A DNA stretch of 40,939 nt from a virus, in IMG/VR virus record IMGVR_UViG_3300021518_000003, positions 1 to 40,939 of that record. The stretch is one strand, 5' to 3'. The first letter of the stretch is position 1; each line of letters starts with the position of its first letter. Shown here one piece after another: positions 1 through 10,000 of this stretch. The position numbers and the translations under genes are program-made. Under the pieces are notes generated by a model. That model was not told the DNA's origin and searched no databases. It saw only the letters and a list, made by a program, of their open reading frames with translations.

Positions 1-127
1 ATACTACGGGGCTTCGTATCTCGATCCCCTGGTTATAGGCAACAGAATACTTTACACCCAGCAAAAAGGATCTGCTGTCCGTGATGTTGGGTATGACTTT
101 CAATCTGATTCTTATACGGGATCAGAT
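1..127. repeat. Terminal direct repeat, left copy (circular assembly overlap)
   Basis: Bases 1-127 are identical to 40813-40939. The repeat lies inside a tail gene and keeps its frame, and 127 is a common assembler k-mer size, so this is best read as the overlap of a circular contig rather than a physical terminal repeat of the virion DNA. Confidence 0.95.
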
Positions 128-946
128 TTAACTTTATTAGCTGAGCATTTATTTAGAAACAGGCAAATTGTAGAATGGGCATTCCAACAAGAGCCTAACG
201 GTATTCTATGGTGCGTTTGTGATGATGGCACGTTATTAGGGTTTACATACTTGATTGAACAAAATGTATGGGGATGGCATAGACACGAAACTGACGGTTT
301 TTTCGAAAGCGTATCTGTTATTCCTGGTGAAGATCGGGACGAAGTATGGTTTATAGTTCGCCGTACAATTGATGGTGTTACCAAGCGTTACATTGAGCAA
401 ATGGCTTCAAGAAATATCAGCACACAGCCGGAAGATCAGTATTTTGTTGATTGCGGTCTTTCTTATGATGGTACTGCAACTGCTGCATTTGGTGGGCTTG
501 ATCATCTTGAAGGAAAAGAAGTTTCAATACTGGCTGATGGGAATGTTCATCCACACTTAGTGGTGACAGATGGGGCAATAACTCTCAATTATGCTGCAAG
601 CAAGGTGCATGTTGGATTGCCTTATAACGCTGACCTTGAAACGTTAAATGTTGACTTTCCGGGACGTGACGGAACAATTCAAACTAGATTTAAAAAGATA
701 CCGGAAGTCACGGTAAGGGTTGAGAATACCCGTAACGCTTATATAGGATCAACATTTGATACGCTGTATGAACTTAAGATGCGGTCAAATGAAAACTACG
801 ATACTGCGATAGCCTTATTCTCTGGTGATAAAACAATTTCATTGACTGGTGGATCAACTAGACAAGGGCGTGTATGCATTAGAATGTCAGAACCTTTGCC
901 AATTACAGTGTTGGCAATTGTAAGCAAGGTGGCTTTAGATGCTTAA
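1..946 (+). CDS. Tail tubular protein B-like (C-terminal part; gene is split by the contig ends)
   Basis: The reading frame is open from base 2 to the stop at 946 and is the continuation of the gene that starts at 39485. Joined across the 127-base terminal overlap the frame is preserved (unique length 40,812 is divisible by three) and the protein has 757 residues. The sequence around the junction (YYGASYLDPLVIGNRILY) is typical of podovirus tail tubular protein B / T7 gp12-type nozzle proteins, which close the distal tail tube and carry the fibres. The stop overlaps the next start (939) by 8 bases, as expected within a late operon. The family call comes from motif recognition plus position after a tubular protein A-like gene. 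Confidence 0.85.
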   Translation, partial: YYGASYLDPLVIGNRILYTQQKGSAVRDVGYDFQSDSYTGSDLTLLAEHLFRNRQIVEWAFQQEPNGILWCVCDDGTLLGFTYLIEQNVWGWHRHETDGFFESVSVIPGEDRDEVWFIVRRTIDGVTKRYIEQMASRNISTQPEDQYFVDCGLSYDGTATAAFGGLDHLEGKEVSILADGNVHPHLVVTDGAITLNYAASKVHVGLPYNADLETLNVDFPGRDGTIQTRFKKIPEVTVRVENTRNAYIGSTFDTLYELKMRSNENYDTAIALFSGDKTISLTGGSTRQGRVCIRMSEPLPITVLAIVSKVALDA

Positions 947-1382
947 TGTGAAAAAAGCAACTATAGAAGATTTAAACAATTTTATTGTTCGGGCTGATGA
1001 TAGTCAGGAAATATGGTCCCTTGCCAGGATGGACGGTAAAGAAGCCCTTGTATTATCGTTTAACAATTCTTCTGAGTGCTATATTGCAGAGTACAATGAC
1101 AAGGTAGTCTGTATGTATGGCTGTGTTCCAGATGGATTAGGGGCTTCATTTTGGCTGTTATTTACGCCTGATATTAGTGATTTGCCTATGTCGTTTTTCC
1201 GTAAAGCCAGGATTGTTATTGATGAACTGCTCACGCGATACGAATATATTATGAACTATGCTCACCAAGATAAGGATTTTATTATTAGATTAAGTAAATG
1301 GCTAGGGTTCACCGTTGATGATGCCAAACCTTATGGCATTGATAGAGTGTTGTTTCATCGAATATATAAAGGTAATTTATAG
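939..1382 (+). CDS. T7 gp13-like internal virion protein, GNAT-fold (DUF2833-like)
   Basis: A 147-residue protein lying between the tail tubular B gene and the gp14-like gene, the position of T7 gene 13. The pattern of an N-terminal MLNVKKATIEDL, a central strand-rich part with FWLLFTP, and a C-terminal WLGFTVDDAKPYG with a late phenylalanine is that of the GNAT-like phage gp13/DUF2833 family, whose T7 member is needed for virion assembly. No acetyl-CoA substrate can be inferred. The start overlaps the upstream stop by 8 bases, so translational coupling is likely. Confidence 0.65.
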   Translation: MLNVKKATIEDLNNFIVRADDSQEIWSLARMDGKEALVLSFNNSSECYIAEYNDKVVCMYGCVPDGLGASFWLLFTPDISDLPMSFFRKARIVIDELLTRYEYIMNYAHQDKDFIIRLSKWLGFTVDDAKPYGIDRVLFHRIYKGNL

Positions 1383-1405
1383 CCAATAGAAATAGGAGGG
1401 TTACA

Positions 1406-1708
1406 ATGATTATTGATATTTCACGTGAAGAATTTATAAATAAACCTATTTGGTGTGTTTACGGTCCAGATTGCTTTCCGACTTTGTTTTGTTGTAAGAT
1501 TCTTAAATTTCGTCAAAAGCATATTACGGAGTTAGTGATCTGGGGTTATAGCATATATGAGGGGAAACCAGGGTTCAGAACATTAGGAGCGACTTTAAAT
1601 AATTGGATAGAGGAAAATAAAAATCGTTATGAATCAGAAACACTATTTTTTGCCAGACAAGATGAGGCTTTAGCTTATCTTGAGAAAATTACGAAACCTA
1701 TTGAATAA
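1406..1708 (+). CDS. Hypothetical protein in the ejection-protein cluster
   Basis: A 100-residue protein with a clear ribosome site (AGGAGG, 1394-1401 region) before ATG. No signal peptide, membrane segment or motif is recognised. It is rich in aromatic residues and sits between the gp13-like and gp14-like genes in the same direction, so a late, virion- or assembly-linked role is likely from context only. Confidence 0.7.
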   Translation: MIIDISREEFINKPIWCVYGPDCFPTLFCCKILKFRQKHITELVIWGYSIYEGKPGFRTLGATLNNWIEENKNRYESETLFFARQDEALAYLEKITKPIE

Positions 1709-1722
1709 AGGAGGGCTGGCTA

Positions 1723-2277
1723 ATGTGTTTTGACCCAGGAACTTTATCTATCCTTAGCACTGTAGTTGGCGCAACCGGAGCCGTACAACAAGGTAATGCT
1801 CAAGCGGCAGCTTATAACGCTCAAGCAGCGGCAGATACTCAGAATGCACAAATAGCATCTAGGCAAGCTGAAGAAGCAGCAGTAAGCGGAGCAAGAGAAG
1901 AACAAGAAATGCGTAGGCGTGGACAAGCGTTTGCGGCTTCTCAGCGCGCTGCTTTTTCAGTCAATGGCCTTGACATTGCTGCCGGTAGTCCTGCTGACGT
2001 GTTAACCGACACAGTTTACCAAAATGAGCTTGATGCTTTAAATATTCGCAGAAATACCGCCAATAAGGTTTGGGGATACCAAGCGCAGGAAACCAACTAT
2101 AATAATTCAGCAAGTGCTAATCGTGCGGCAGCTAGTAATGCACGTAAAGCAGGAAATTTAAGCGCATTTGGCACTTTATTAACTGGAACAACTTCATATA
2201 TGGATAAATACAAGAAAACTTCATCGAGTGACAATAGCAAGTATACATTCAATAATCCTTTAGATAAATATAAGTAG
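1723..2277 (+). CDS. T7 gp14-like internal virion (ejection) protein
   Basis: A 184-residue protein starting MCFDPGTLS and rich in Ala, Gln and Asn. The stretch GQAFAASQRAAFSVNGLDI followed by SPADVLTDT is typical of the podovirus gp14-type internal core protein, ejected first and thought to form a pore in the outer membrane. A hydrophobic glycine-rich segment lies at residues 6-25. The ribosome site AAAGGAGG precedes ATG at 1723. It is followed after 11 bases by the gp15-like gene, giving the usual gp14-gp15-gp16 order. Confidence 0.75.
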   Translation: MCFDPGTLSILSTVVGATGAVQQGNAQAAAYNAQAAADTQNAQIASRQAEEAAVSGAREEQEMRRRGQAFAASQRAAFSVNGLDIAAGSPADVLTDTVYQNELDALNIRRNTANKVWGYQAQETNYNNSASANRAAASNARKAGNLSAFGTLLTGTTSYMDKYKKTSSSDNSKYTFNNPLDKYK

Positions 2278-2288
2278 GAGGTTTTAAG

Positions 2289-4034
2289 ATGCCTACAGTA
2301 CCACAATATCAAAGGCAATCAATTTCTACTGAACTGCCCGGTGCTAGGGCGCAAGCTTCAAGCGACATTAATGCATATGGAGGTAATGTTGCTGGACAAG
2401 TTAGCCAGTTTGGTAAGGTTTTAGATGAACGGGCACAGGTTATGCAAGATAAGCTTGATAACAGCGCAGTATTAGACTTTACGACTTCTGCAAACAATTA
2501 TTTTAACACTTATCTTAACGATCCAGAGAAAGGTGCATTGCTAAAGCGTGGCAAAGATGCAATTGGTTTAACCGATCAATTTACTAAAGATTTTACTCAG
2601 TACATGAATGAAGCTGAAAAAAAGCTAACGAATAATACGCAGAGAGAAAAGTTTAAGGCCTTTAATGCTGGATTGCGCGATTCCCTATGGAATAAGGTGT
2701 CTGTTTATGAAGCTAAAGAGCATCAAGTATATAACGAACAAACTACTGATGGACTTATTGAATCTGGTATTAAAATGAGCGTTGCCAATGCTTATGATAT
2801 GAATATCTCTGATAATCAAAAAAACATGATGTTTGCTGCTCTTGATAGTACCTATGGATATAAAGGCAAGGTATGGCTTGATAATGAAAAGACTAAAATA
2901 ACTTCTTCTATTGGTGTCGGTAAGGTTGGACAAATGATTGCTGATAACAATATGACTGCATTACGCGAGTATTGGCCTAAAGCAGAGGCATTTATTGATC
3001 CTACTGTTAAGCCTAAGATTAAGCAGCAAGTAGAAGGCGCTCTTTTCTATGACGATGCAGCCGGATTATCTAAAGCTATGTTTGCTAAGTATGGGTATGA
3101 TACGGCAGCCGCCAGTGAAGAAATTCGTAAAAAGATTGGCGGTGAACGCGGAGAGCGCTTTGTACAGTGGCATGATCGTAATGTTACTGAAATGCGCCAG
3201 GAAGAAAAGCGCCAAGACACTCAGAGGCTTAAAGGTGTCGAAAACGCAGTGCTGTCAGCACCTAACTATAATGAAGCTTTAAAGCTGTCCGCTCAACTTG
3301 CAAAGGATCCTACTGAAAAACTTAAGCTTGATGATTTAGCTAAAAAGCGTTTTGAGAAGGATATTGATCGAACGTCTTCTGATGTGTACAATGAGCTATC
3401 TAAATTAGCCATTAAAGGCGAACTTACTGAAGATATCGTGCTTCAGTATCGTGATGCCAACAAACTAACTTTACCCGATTCCAACAGGCTTATAGGTAAA
3501 ATACAAGACACTTCGCAGAAGCAAGAAAAGGATAAAGCAGCAGACAGAATCTATCACGATAAGGCCGAAGTGATATTTAAAGGCAAGTACTCGAAGAAAG
3601 AAGATTATGATTCGAATATGGCTGATTTTAATATCCTTGTTCAAACACAAAACCTAAAAGGCGAAGAAATTCAAGCTGCTGCGCAAAATTGGGTTGATAA
3701 GGATGTTAGTAAAGGCTGGTGGGAAAGAACCACCAATGAAACACAATCTTTCCGATCAACAGAAATGAACCGTGCTTATCAGATCGGTGAGTACAAAATG
3801 CAGTTTGGCAATGATGTTGTTGATAATCTCCGTACTAACATGAAGCGTACGGGTGATTACCAAGACGAAGGAACTACTATTTGGGCTATCAATCAGATTG
3901 ATTTTAATGCAAATCCAATCTTGTTAAAAACAGCTAAGCAATGGATTGCACAAGGTAGACCGGATCTAATTACAGTAAATAATTTACTGAATGTTAAAAG
4001 TCAGTTTGAAGCAAGGCAACAACAGGGAGGTTAG
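2289..4034 (+). CDS. Internal virion protein, gp15-like position
   Basis: A 581-residue protein, largely helical and charged, with no signal peptide or membrane segment. It begins MPTVPQYQRQSISTELPG, an N-terminus of the kind seen in podovirus ejection proteins, and has long Lys/Glu/Asp/Gln-rich helical stretches. It lies between a gp14-like protein and a giant transglycosylase-bearing gp16-like protein, so it probably forms part of the ejected core that builds the trans-envelope channel. The function is from position and composition; direct homology to T7 gp15 cannot be shown by eye. Ribosome site TAGGAGG at 2276-2282. Confidence 0.65.
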   Translation: MPTVPQYQRQSISTELPGARAQASSDINAYGGNVAGQVSQFGKVLDERAQVMQDKLDNSAVLDFTTSANNYFNTYLNDPEKGALLKRGKDAIGLTDQFTKDFTQYMNEAEKKLTNNTQREKFKAFNAGLRDSLWNKVSVYEAKEHQVYNEQTTDGLIESGIKMSVANAYDMNISDNQKNMMFAALDSTYGYKGKVWLDNEKTKITSSIGVGKVGQMIADNNMTALREYWPKAEAFIDPTVKPKIKQQVEGALFYDDAAGLSKAMFAKYGYDTAAASEEIRKKIGGERGERFVQWHDRNVTEMRQEEKRQDTQRLKGVENAVLSAPNYNEALKLSAQLAKDPTEKLKLDDLAKKRFEKDIDRTSSDVYNELSKLAIKGELTEDIVLQYRDANKLTLPDSNRLIGKIQDTSQKQEKDKAADRIYHDKAEVIFKGKYSKKEDYDSNMADFNILVQTQNLKGEEIQAAAQNWVDKDVSKGWWERTTNETQSFRSTEMNRAYQIGEYKMQFGNDVVDNLRTNMKRTGDYQDEGTTIWAINQIDFNANPILLKTAKQWIAQGRPDLITVNNLLNVKSQFEARQQQGG

Positions 4035-4037
4035 ACA

Positions 4038-7000
4038 ATGGCTGATAATATCGGTTTTGAAATAGATTATAGCCAGTTACCAGACCAAGGATCGCCGCTA
4101 AGTCAATCATTAAAACAAGTGGTTAATTCAGACCCCAATACTGCGGCTGAGCAAATACGTCTTGCAAGGTCACTTAATACCTCCGTTGCTGATGTTGCCG
4201 CTAACCAAAGCCAAGCAAGACAGTTTGCCATGAATCCAACACCTGACCGCATTGCTCAAATTGAACGTGATTACCCGGGGACAGCTAAGTTCTTAATTAA
4301 TCCTGAAAATGCAGTTGTATCCAGGGATAACCTTGATAATATGGTTAAAACAGAAGGTATACTTTCTAAAATGGGAACAAGCTTCAAGGAAGGTAGTAAA
4401 GACGTTGTGAAAAACACAACATCTTTTTTTTCTGGCTTATTTAGCACACTTGCAGAAAAGTCAGTAAGTAATCGCGAAAACATACCCCCTGAATATCAGC
4501 AGTGGTATGACGTAGGCGGCAGAGAAAAGCTGCAAAATGCTGGCACATTCTTTGGTGATGTAACAAATGCGGAATTATTAAAAGAAGATCCACGTTACAA
4601 AGAAATGTACGCTAATAGCTCTACTGTTCAAAAGTATGTAATGGACGTTGCGCGAAACTCCCCACAGATTGCAACGCAGATAGCGGCTTATGCTGCTGGT
4701 GGCGCTCCTATAGCTACTGGCGTTATGTTTGCTCAAATAGCTGGCGGTGACTATAAGAACTTAAAAGAACAAGGCGTTGGTACTGAAAGGGCATTCACAG
4801 CAGGTGTAGTTGATGCTGCTATTCAGGCACCGCTTGAACAATTTTCTTTAGGAAAACTGACAAGGCTATTTAAACCAACATCACCAACTGGAATTAAAGT
4901 AAAAGAAATGGCTACTGTATTGGGAACTGAATTTGCGACTGAGTTTATTCAGCAATACCCTCAGGCTGCGGCAGAGATATATGCTAAGTCTGAAGGTAAA
5001 TCAAATGAAGAACGTATTCAAATGTTTATTGATGATTTTGCCAACATTACCCGGGATGGACTGTATTCTGGTGCTATATCGGTGCCATTTTCTTTGGTCG
5101 GTGGTGGTGCTAAAGTACTAACTGATGCGCAACGAGCCAAGAGGGCGCAAACAACCGTGGAAGGATTGCAGGAACTTGGGGACGTTGTTGCTCAGTCAAA
5201 GCTTAAGGAGAGATTGCCACAAGCGCAAGAAAGTTTTCTTAAGGAAGTAAAGCAAAAGAGCGGTATTGATTCTGTCTTTGTGTCGGCAGATGAATTGATT
5301 CGCACATTAGCGCAAAGCGGCCAGGACTTAAATGAGATTAAAGGTGACTTAGGCATTGACGAAAACCAAATAACTGAAGCTACGGCTACAGGCGCACCGC
5401 TTCAAATTCCACTTGAAAAGTTTGTCACCAAATTTGCAGGTACTGAGCAATACAAAACACTGCTTGATACTGCCAAGTTTGAAGTTGATGGCATGAGCAA
5501 TCGTGATGCTAAAGAATATTTATCGTCAATTGGTGAACAGACTGATCAAAATAATGCCGAAACTCAGGCAGCGCAGGCCAAAGTTGAAGCAAATGACTAT
5601 GTATATAACCAGGTTTATACTTCACTTATTAGCGTTGGTTACAGTAAGCAAGAAGCGGCAACTAATGCAACTTTAGCAGCTAAGATGTTTGATGTTGCTG
5701 GCACTAAGAGTGGGCAAACAGGTAAAGAATTGTATGATCAGCGACCTATTAAGGTCCAGCGCAGAGAAATTAATAATCAAGAGCAAGGTGGCTTTGAATC
5801 TTTTATTGCTGCTATTTCAGGGCAAGAGTCAGGCGGTAATTATGATGCTGTTAATTCCCGTACCGGTGCGGCTGGTAAATATCAGATCATGCCTGACAAC
5901 TGGCCTAGTTGGTCTGTAGAAGCTGGACTCCCCGAAGGTTCGCCAATGACCCCTGAAAATCAAGAGGTCGTAGCTAGATTTAAGCTCAAACAGTACTATG
6001 ACAAGTATGGTGCAAGAGGTGCGGCTATTGCCTGGTATGCAGGCGAAGGGGCTATAAACTATTCAGAGGAAGCTTTAAGCCGAAAACAAGGAAATGGTGA
6101 TGAACCTAGCATTAATGAATATGCTGACAGCATTTTAGGCCGCATGGGTAATCCTCAGTCGACCTCACTTAATCAATACGCTGGTACTAATGCTGAAACT
6201 GCTGACACTGACCAATTAGATCAAGCTAGACAGTTAGAGATTAAAGGCGCTGATATGGAAGCCATTCGCCAGGAAACAGGCTGGCATAAGGGTATGGACA
6301 ATAAGTGGCGCTTTGAAATTGATGATTCAAAGGCTACGCTGATTGATGTTGATTCGAAAGTTAGTAGTTTAGAAAAGCAATTAAAAACCACTATGAGACA
6401 AGCCAGCAAAATGGCTGATGGACCTGAAAAACAGCAATTGCTAGATAGGGCTGACTCTATTGTCGCTGAAGCTGAAACTGTAAAATCGGCTACTCTTGGC
6501 AATGTATTAAATCATCCTTCTTTATACAAGGCTTATCCTGCTATTGCTGATACAAAAGTAGTGTTTAGTAAGATGTCAGGCGGTGAGAATGGCGCTTATC
6601 ATGCTTCTACAAACACCATTGAAATTAATAGTTCTTTATCTCCTGATAAAACGAAGGAAACACTTTTACATGAAATTCAACACGTTATACAAAATAATGA
6701 GAACTTTGCTAGAGGTGGCAATCCTAGCATGTTTCGTGACCTTGATGTAACGGACAGTGAAATGAAAAAACTCGACAAGGAGATAAGTAAAACATTAGCA
6801 GAAAATAAAGATTATGCTAGGCTTTACCGTGAAAGTAATCAGCTTTATTTAAAGAGTAAAGAGCGAGAATTAACAACCGAAGAAGAAAAAAGGCAGTCAG
6901 AACTTACAGAACAAATGGCTAATTTTGAATCTGTTGATCTTAAAATATTCAACCTTGAAAGTCAAAAATACAGGTTACAAGAAGATAGAAAAATCCTTTC

Positions 7001-10000
7001 TCCTAATGATCAATACCAACGCCTTGCCGGTGAAGTTGAAGCCAGAGATACAGCCAGCCGCGCTAATTTAACGCCAGAGCAACGGCGCTTAACTGCACCT
7101 AACATGCCTGATGATGCTATTGTTGTCTGGAACGGCAAAGAAATGGCTTATACTCAACAACCGCCGATTATCCGTGGCAATATTGCTATTGGGGATAATC
7201 AGGCAGTAATTACTCTTACACCAAACGCAGACAGATCAACTTTTATTCATGAAATGTCACATTATTTCTTTGAGAATTTAGCTGAATTATCTGCAATGGA
7301 GAATGCTCCTGATCAAGCATTAAAAGACGTTATGACGGTTATTAATTGGGCTGGTTATGATAAGCCCTTTGCAGAATTGAGCGATACTGAAAAAACTCTT
7401 GTTCAAGAAAAGTTTGCTACAGGGTTTGAAAAGTATCTTATGGACGGAAAAGCTCCAACTAACGGCCTGCTTAGGGCTTTTCGCATGTTCAAAAACTGGC
7501 TTATTAAAGTTTATCAGCGTGGTATTGGTCAGGACGTTTCGCTAGAAGTTCGCGAAGTTATGGACAGAATGGTAGCTACTGAGGAAGAGATTGCCCAGGC
7601 TGAGCAAATGGCAGAGTATCGTAAGTTATTTGTTGTTAATCCAGAAGAGCTCTCTCATGAGGAACGAGCCAAATATGATAAGTTTATTGCTGAAGCTAAA
7701 GCCGAAGCAGAGGAAATATTACTTGCTGAAAAAATGCAAGAGATTGAGCGGCAACAATCTGAAGAAATGCAAGCCGAACGAGAAAAGGCCACTAACCAAA
7801 TAACTGATGAGCTAAAACAAGACCCAGTATATTTGGCTATTGACCAGGTATCTGCTGACTTCAAAAAAGATGCCAAGTCTGTAGCTAAGCGGTACGCTGA
7901 TAGCAAAATGAAACTTGATGAAGAACTGCATTTTGAGTTTATTGCAGAAGCTAACGGTTTTTCCTCTGGTGATGAATTAGCGCAAATAATTACTGCTGCT
8001 AATAAATTTGATGTGGAAGTATCTGCGCGAGTTGATAATCATATGAAGCAGTTTTTCCCTTTACAAGATCCGACCAACATTCAACAGGCCGCGCTTAAAG
8101 CACTCCATAATGATTCACAGCTTGATAGGTTAGCATATGAACGCGAAATATTTGCTGAGAAGTGGGCTTCGGATATCGCTAAGCAAGGCCGTGCTGCTGA
8201 ACGCAAACAGGTTATTGATGCCGCTAAAGAAATGGCTAAAACTATTGTAGCAGCTAAGCCTTATAGTGAAATTAAGAATGTGGGCAAATACTTTGCCGCC
8301 GAGCGTTCTGCTGCTGTTAAGGCGGCTAGAGCTTTGCAACGGAAAGAATATGAAGCGGCTCAAACATTTAAAGAGCAGCAGATACTTAATCATGCCATTG
8401 CTATAGAAGTACTGAAAACAAAGTTAGAAATGGATAAGGCGCAGCGCTACCTAGCTAAGATGCAGAAAAAATCAGACAAGCAATTCCATATGCCGCCTGA
8501 CTTTAGAGATCAAATCAGCGCATTGTTGGACCGCTTTGGCTTTGGTCGCAAGGGCTGGCTTGATATCCCGCATGATGAAGAACAAGACTTTGGACGCAGG
8601 CCGCTTGTTGATTGGCAAAAGATTGTTCAAAACGAAAACATGGACGTTCTTGTAATATCTGATGCATTGCTGGCTGAGACATACCGAAAATCATTTAACG
8701 ATATGAGTATTGAAGAAATTAGGGACTTACGGGATGGCATTAAATCAATTGAGCATGTAGGTATTCAAAGTAGTAAGTTCTTGGCGGCATTCAACAAAGA
8801 ACTGCTTGAAGATAAGAAAGAAGAATTATTAGAAGCACTTAATAAAAACGTTAAAAAGAAAGCACCTAAATCGCTATTGTCTGATTCTGCTTTGACTACC
8901 CGAGATAAAATCAAGCGATTTCTTGAAAACCCTATGCAATCACTGGACAATGCATTGCTGACAATGCAATCTATGGCTGATTATTTAGATGGGTTTGATC
9001 CTAATGGTCCATGGCATGACATTCTTGTAAAAACTCCATCAAAAGCATGGTCTGACGAAATGACACGCTTTGAAGGTGTCATGAAGCAAACGGAGATAAC
9101 AGTCAGTAAATACTACGGCAAAGATCAGCTTGTTAAGATGAACACCAAGCCTGAGTTTATTCAAGCCATTAATGATAATCTAACAAAATGGCAGCGTATC
9201 ATGATCGGCTTGAACCTTGGCAATGAGCAAAACATGCGCCGTGTTCGTGACAATTTCAAATGGACTGATGAACAAGTTAGTGCGGTTGTTGCTACTCTTA
9301 CCGATAACGATTGGAAGTTCGTCCAGGAAACATGGGATAACATTGACCAATTATGGCCGGATATCAGAAACCTAACTGAAGAAATAACTGGTGTTGCTCC
9401 TAAAAAGGTTGAAGCCAAAGAATATACCACTCCAACTGGTGCAACGTTGCGCGGTGGCTATTTCCCTATTATGTATGATCCAAAACTGTCAACTAAGGCA
9501 GCTGAGATTGCCGAACAAAAAAGCCTAGCTTTTACGGAAACGCCATTTTTTATGGCTTCAACTCGACACGGATTCACCAAACAACGTGCTGGCAAGGTAA
9601 CAGGAAAGCCACTTAGAACTGATCCGTTTGTTATCTCTGACCATTACACTAATGTTATTCATGATCTAACGCACCGGAAAGCTGTCAGGGATATTGCCAA
9701 AGTGTTGCGTGATAAAGATATTCAAAATGCTTTAGTTGATCGGTTTGGGGTAGATGGATATAGGACTATGCAAAATTGGCTTAAGGGTATTGCTGCAGAT
9801 CAGACAGAAACTTTGACAGGCATTGATAAGGCTCTTCGCTGGCTCAGAGTTAACACAGTTCTTTCTACCATGGCAGTAAACTTCCGGGTAGCCTTAATGC
9901 AGCTAACCGGATATTTTTATGCTATCCCTGATGTTGGGCTGATACCAACGATGCGTTCTAGTATTGATTACCTAACAACTCCTGGCGCTGAAAAAGCTGT

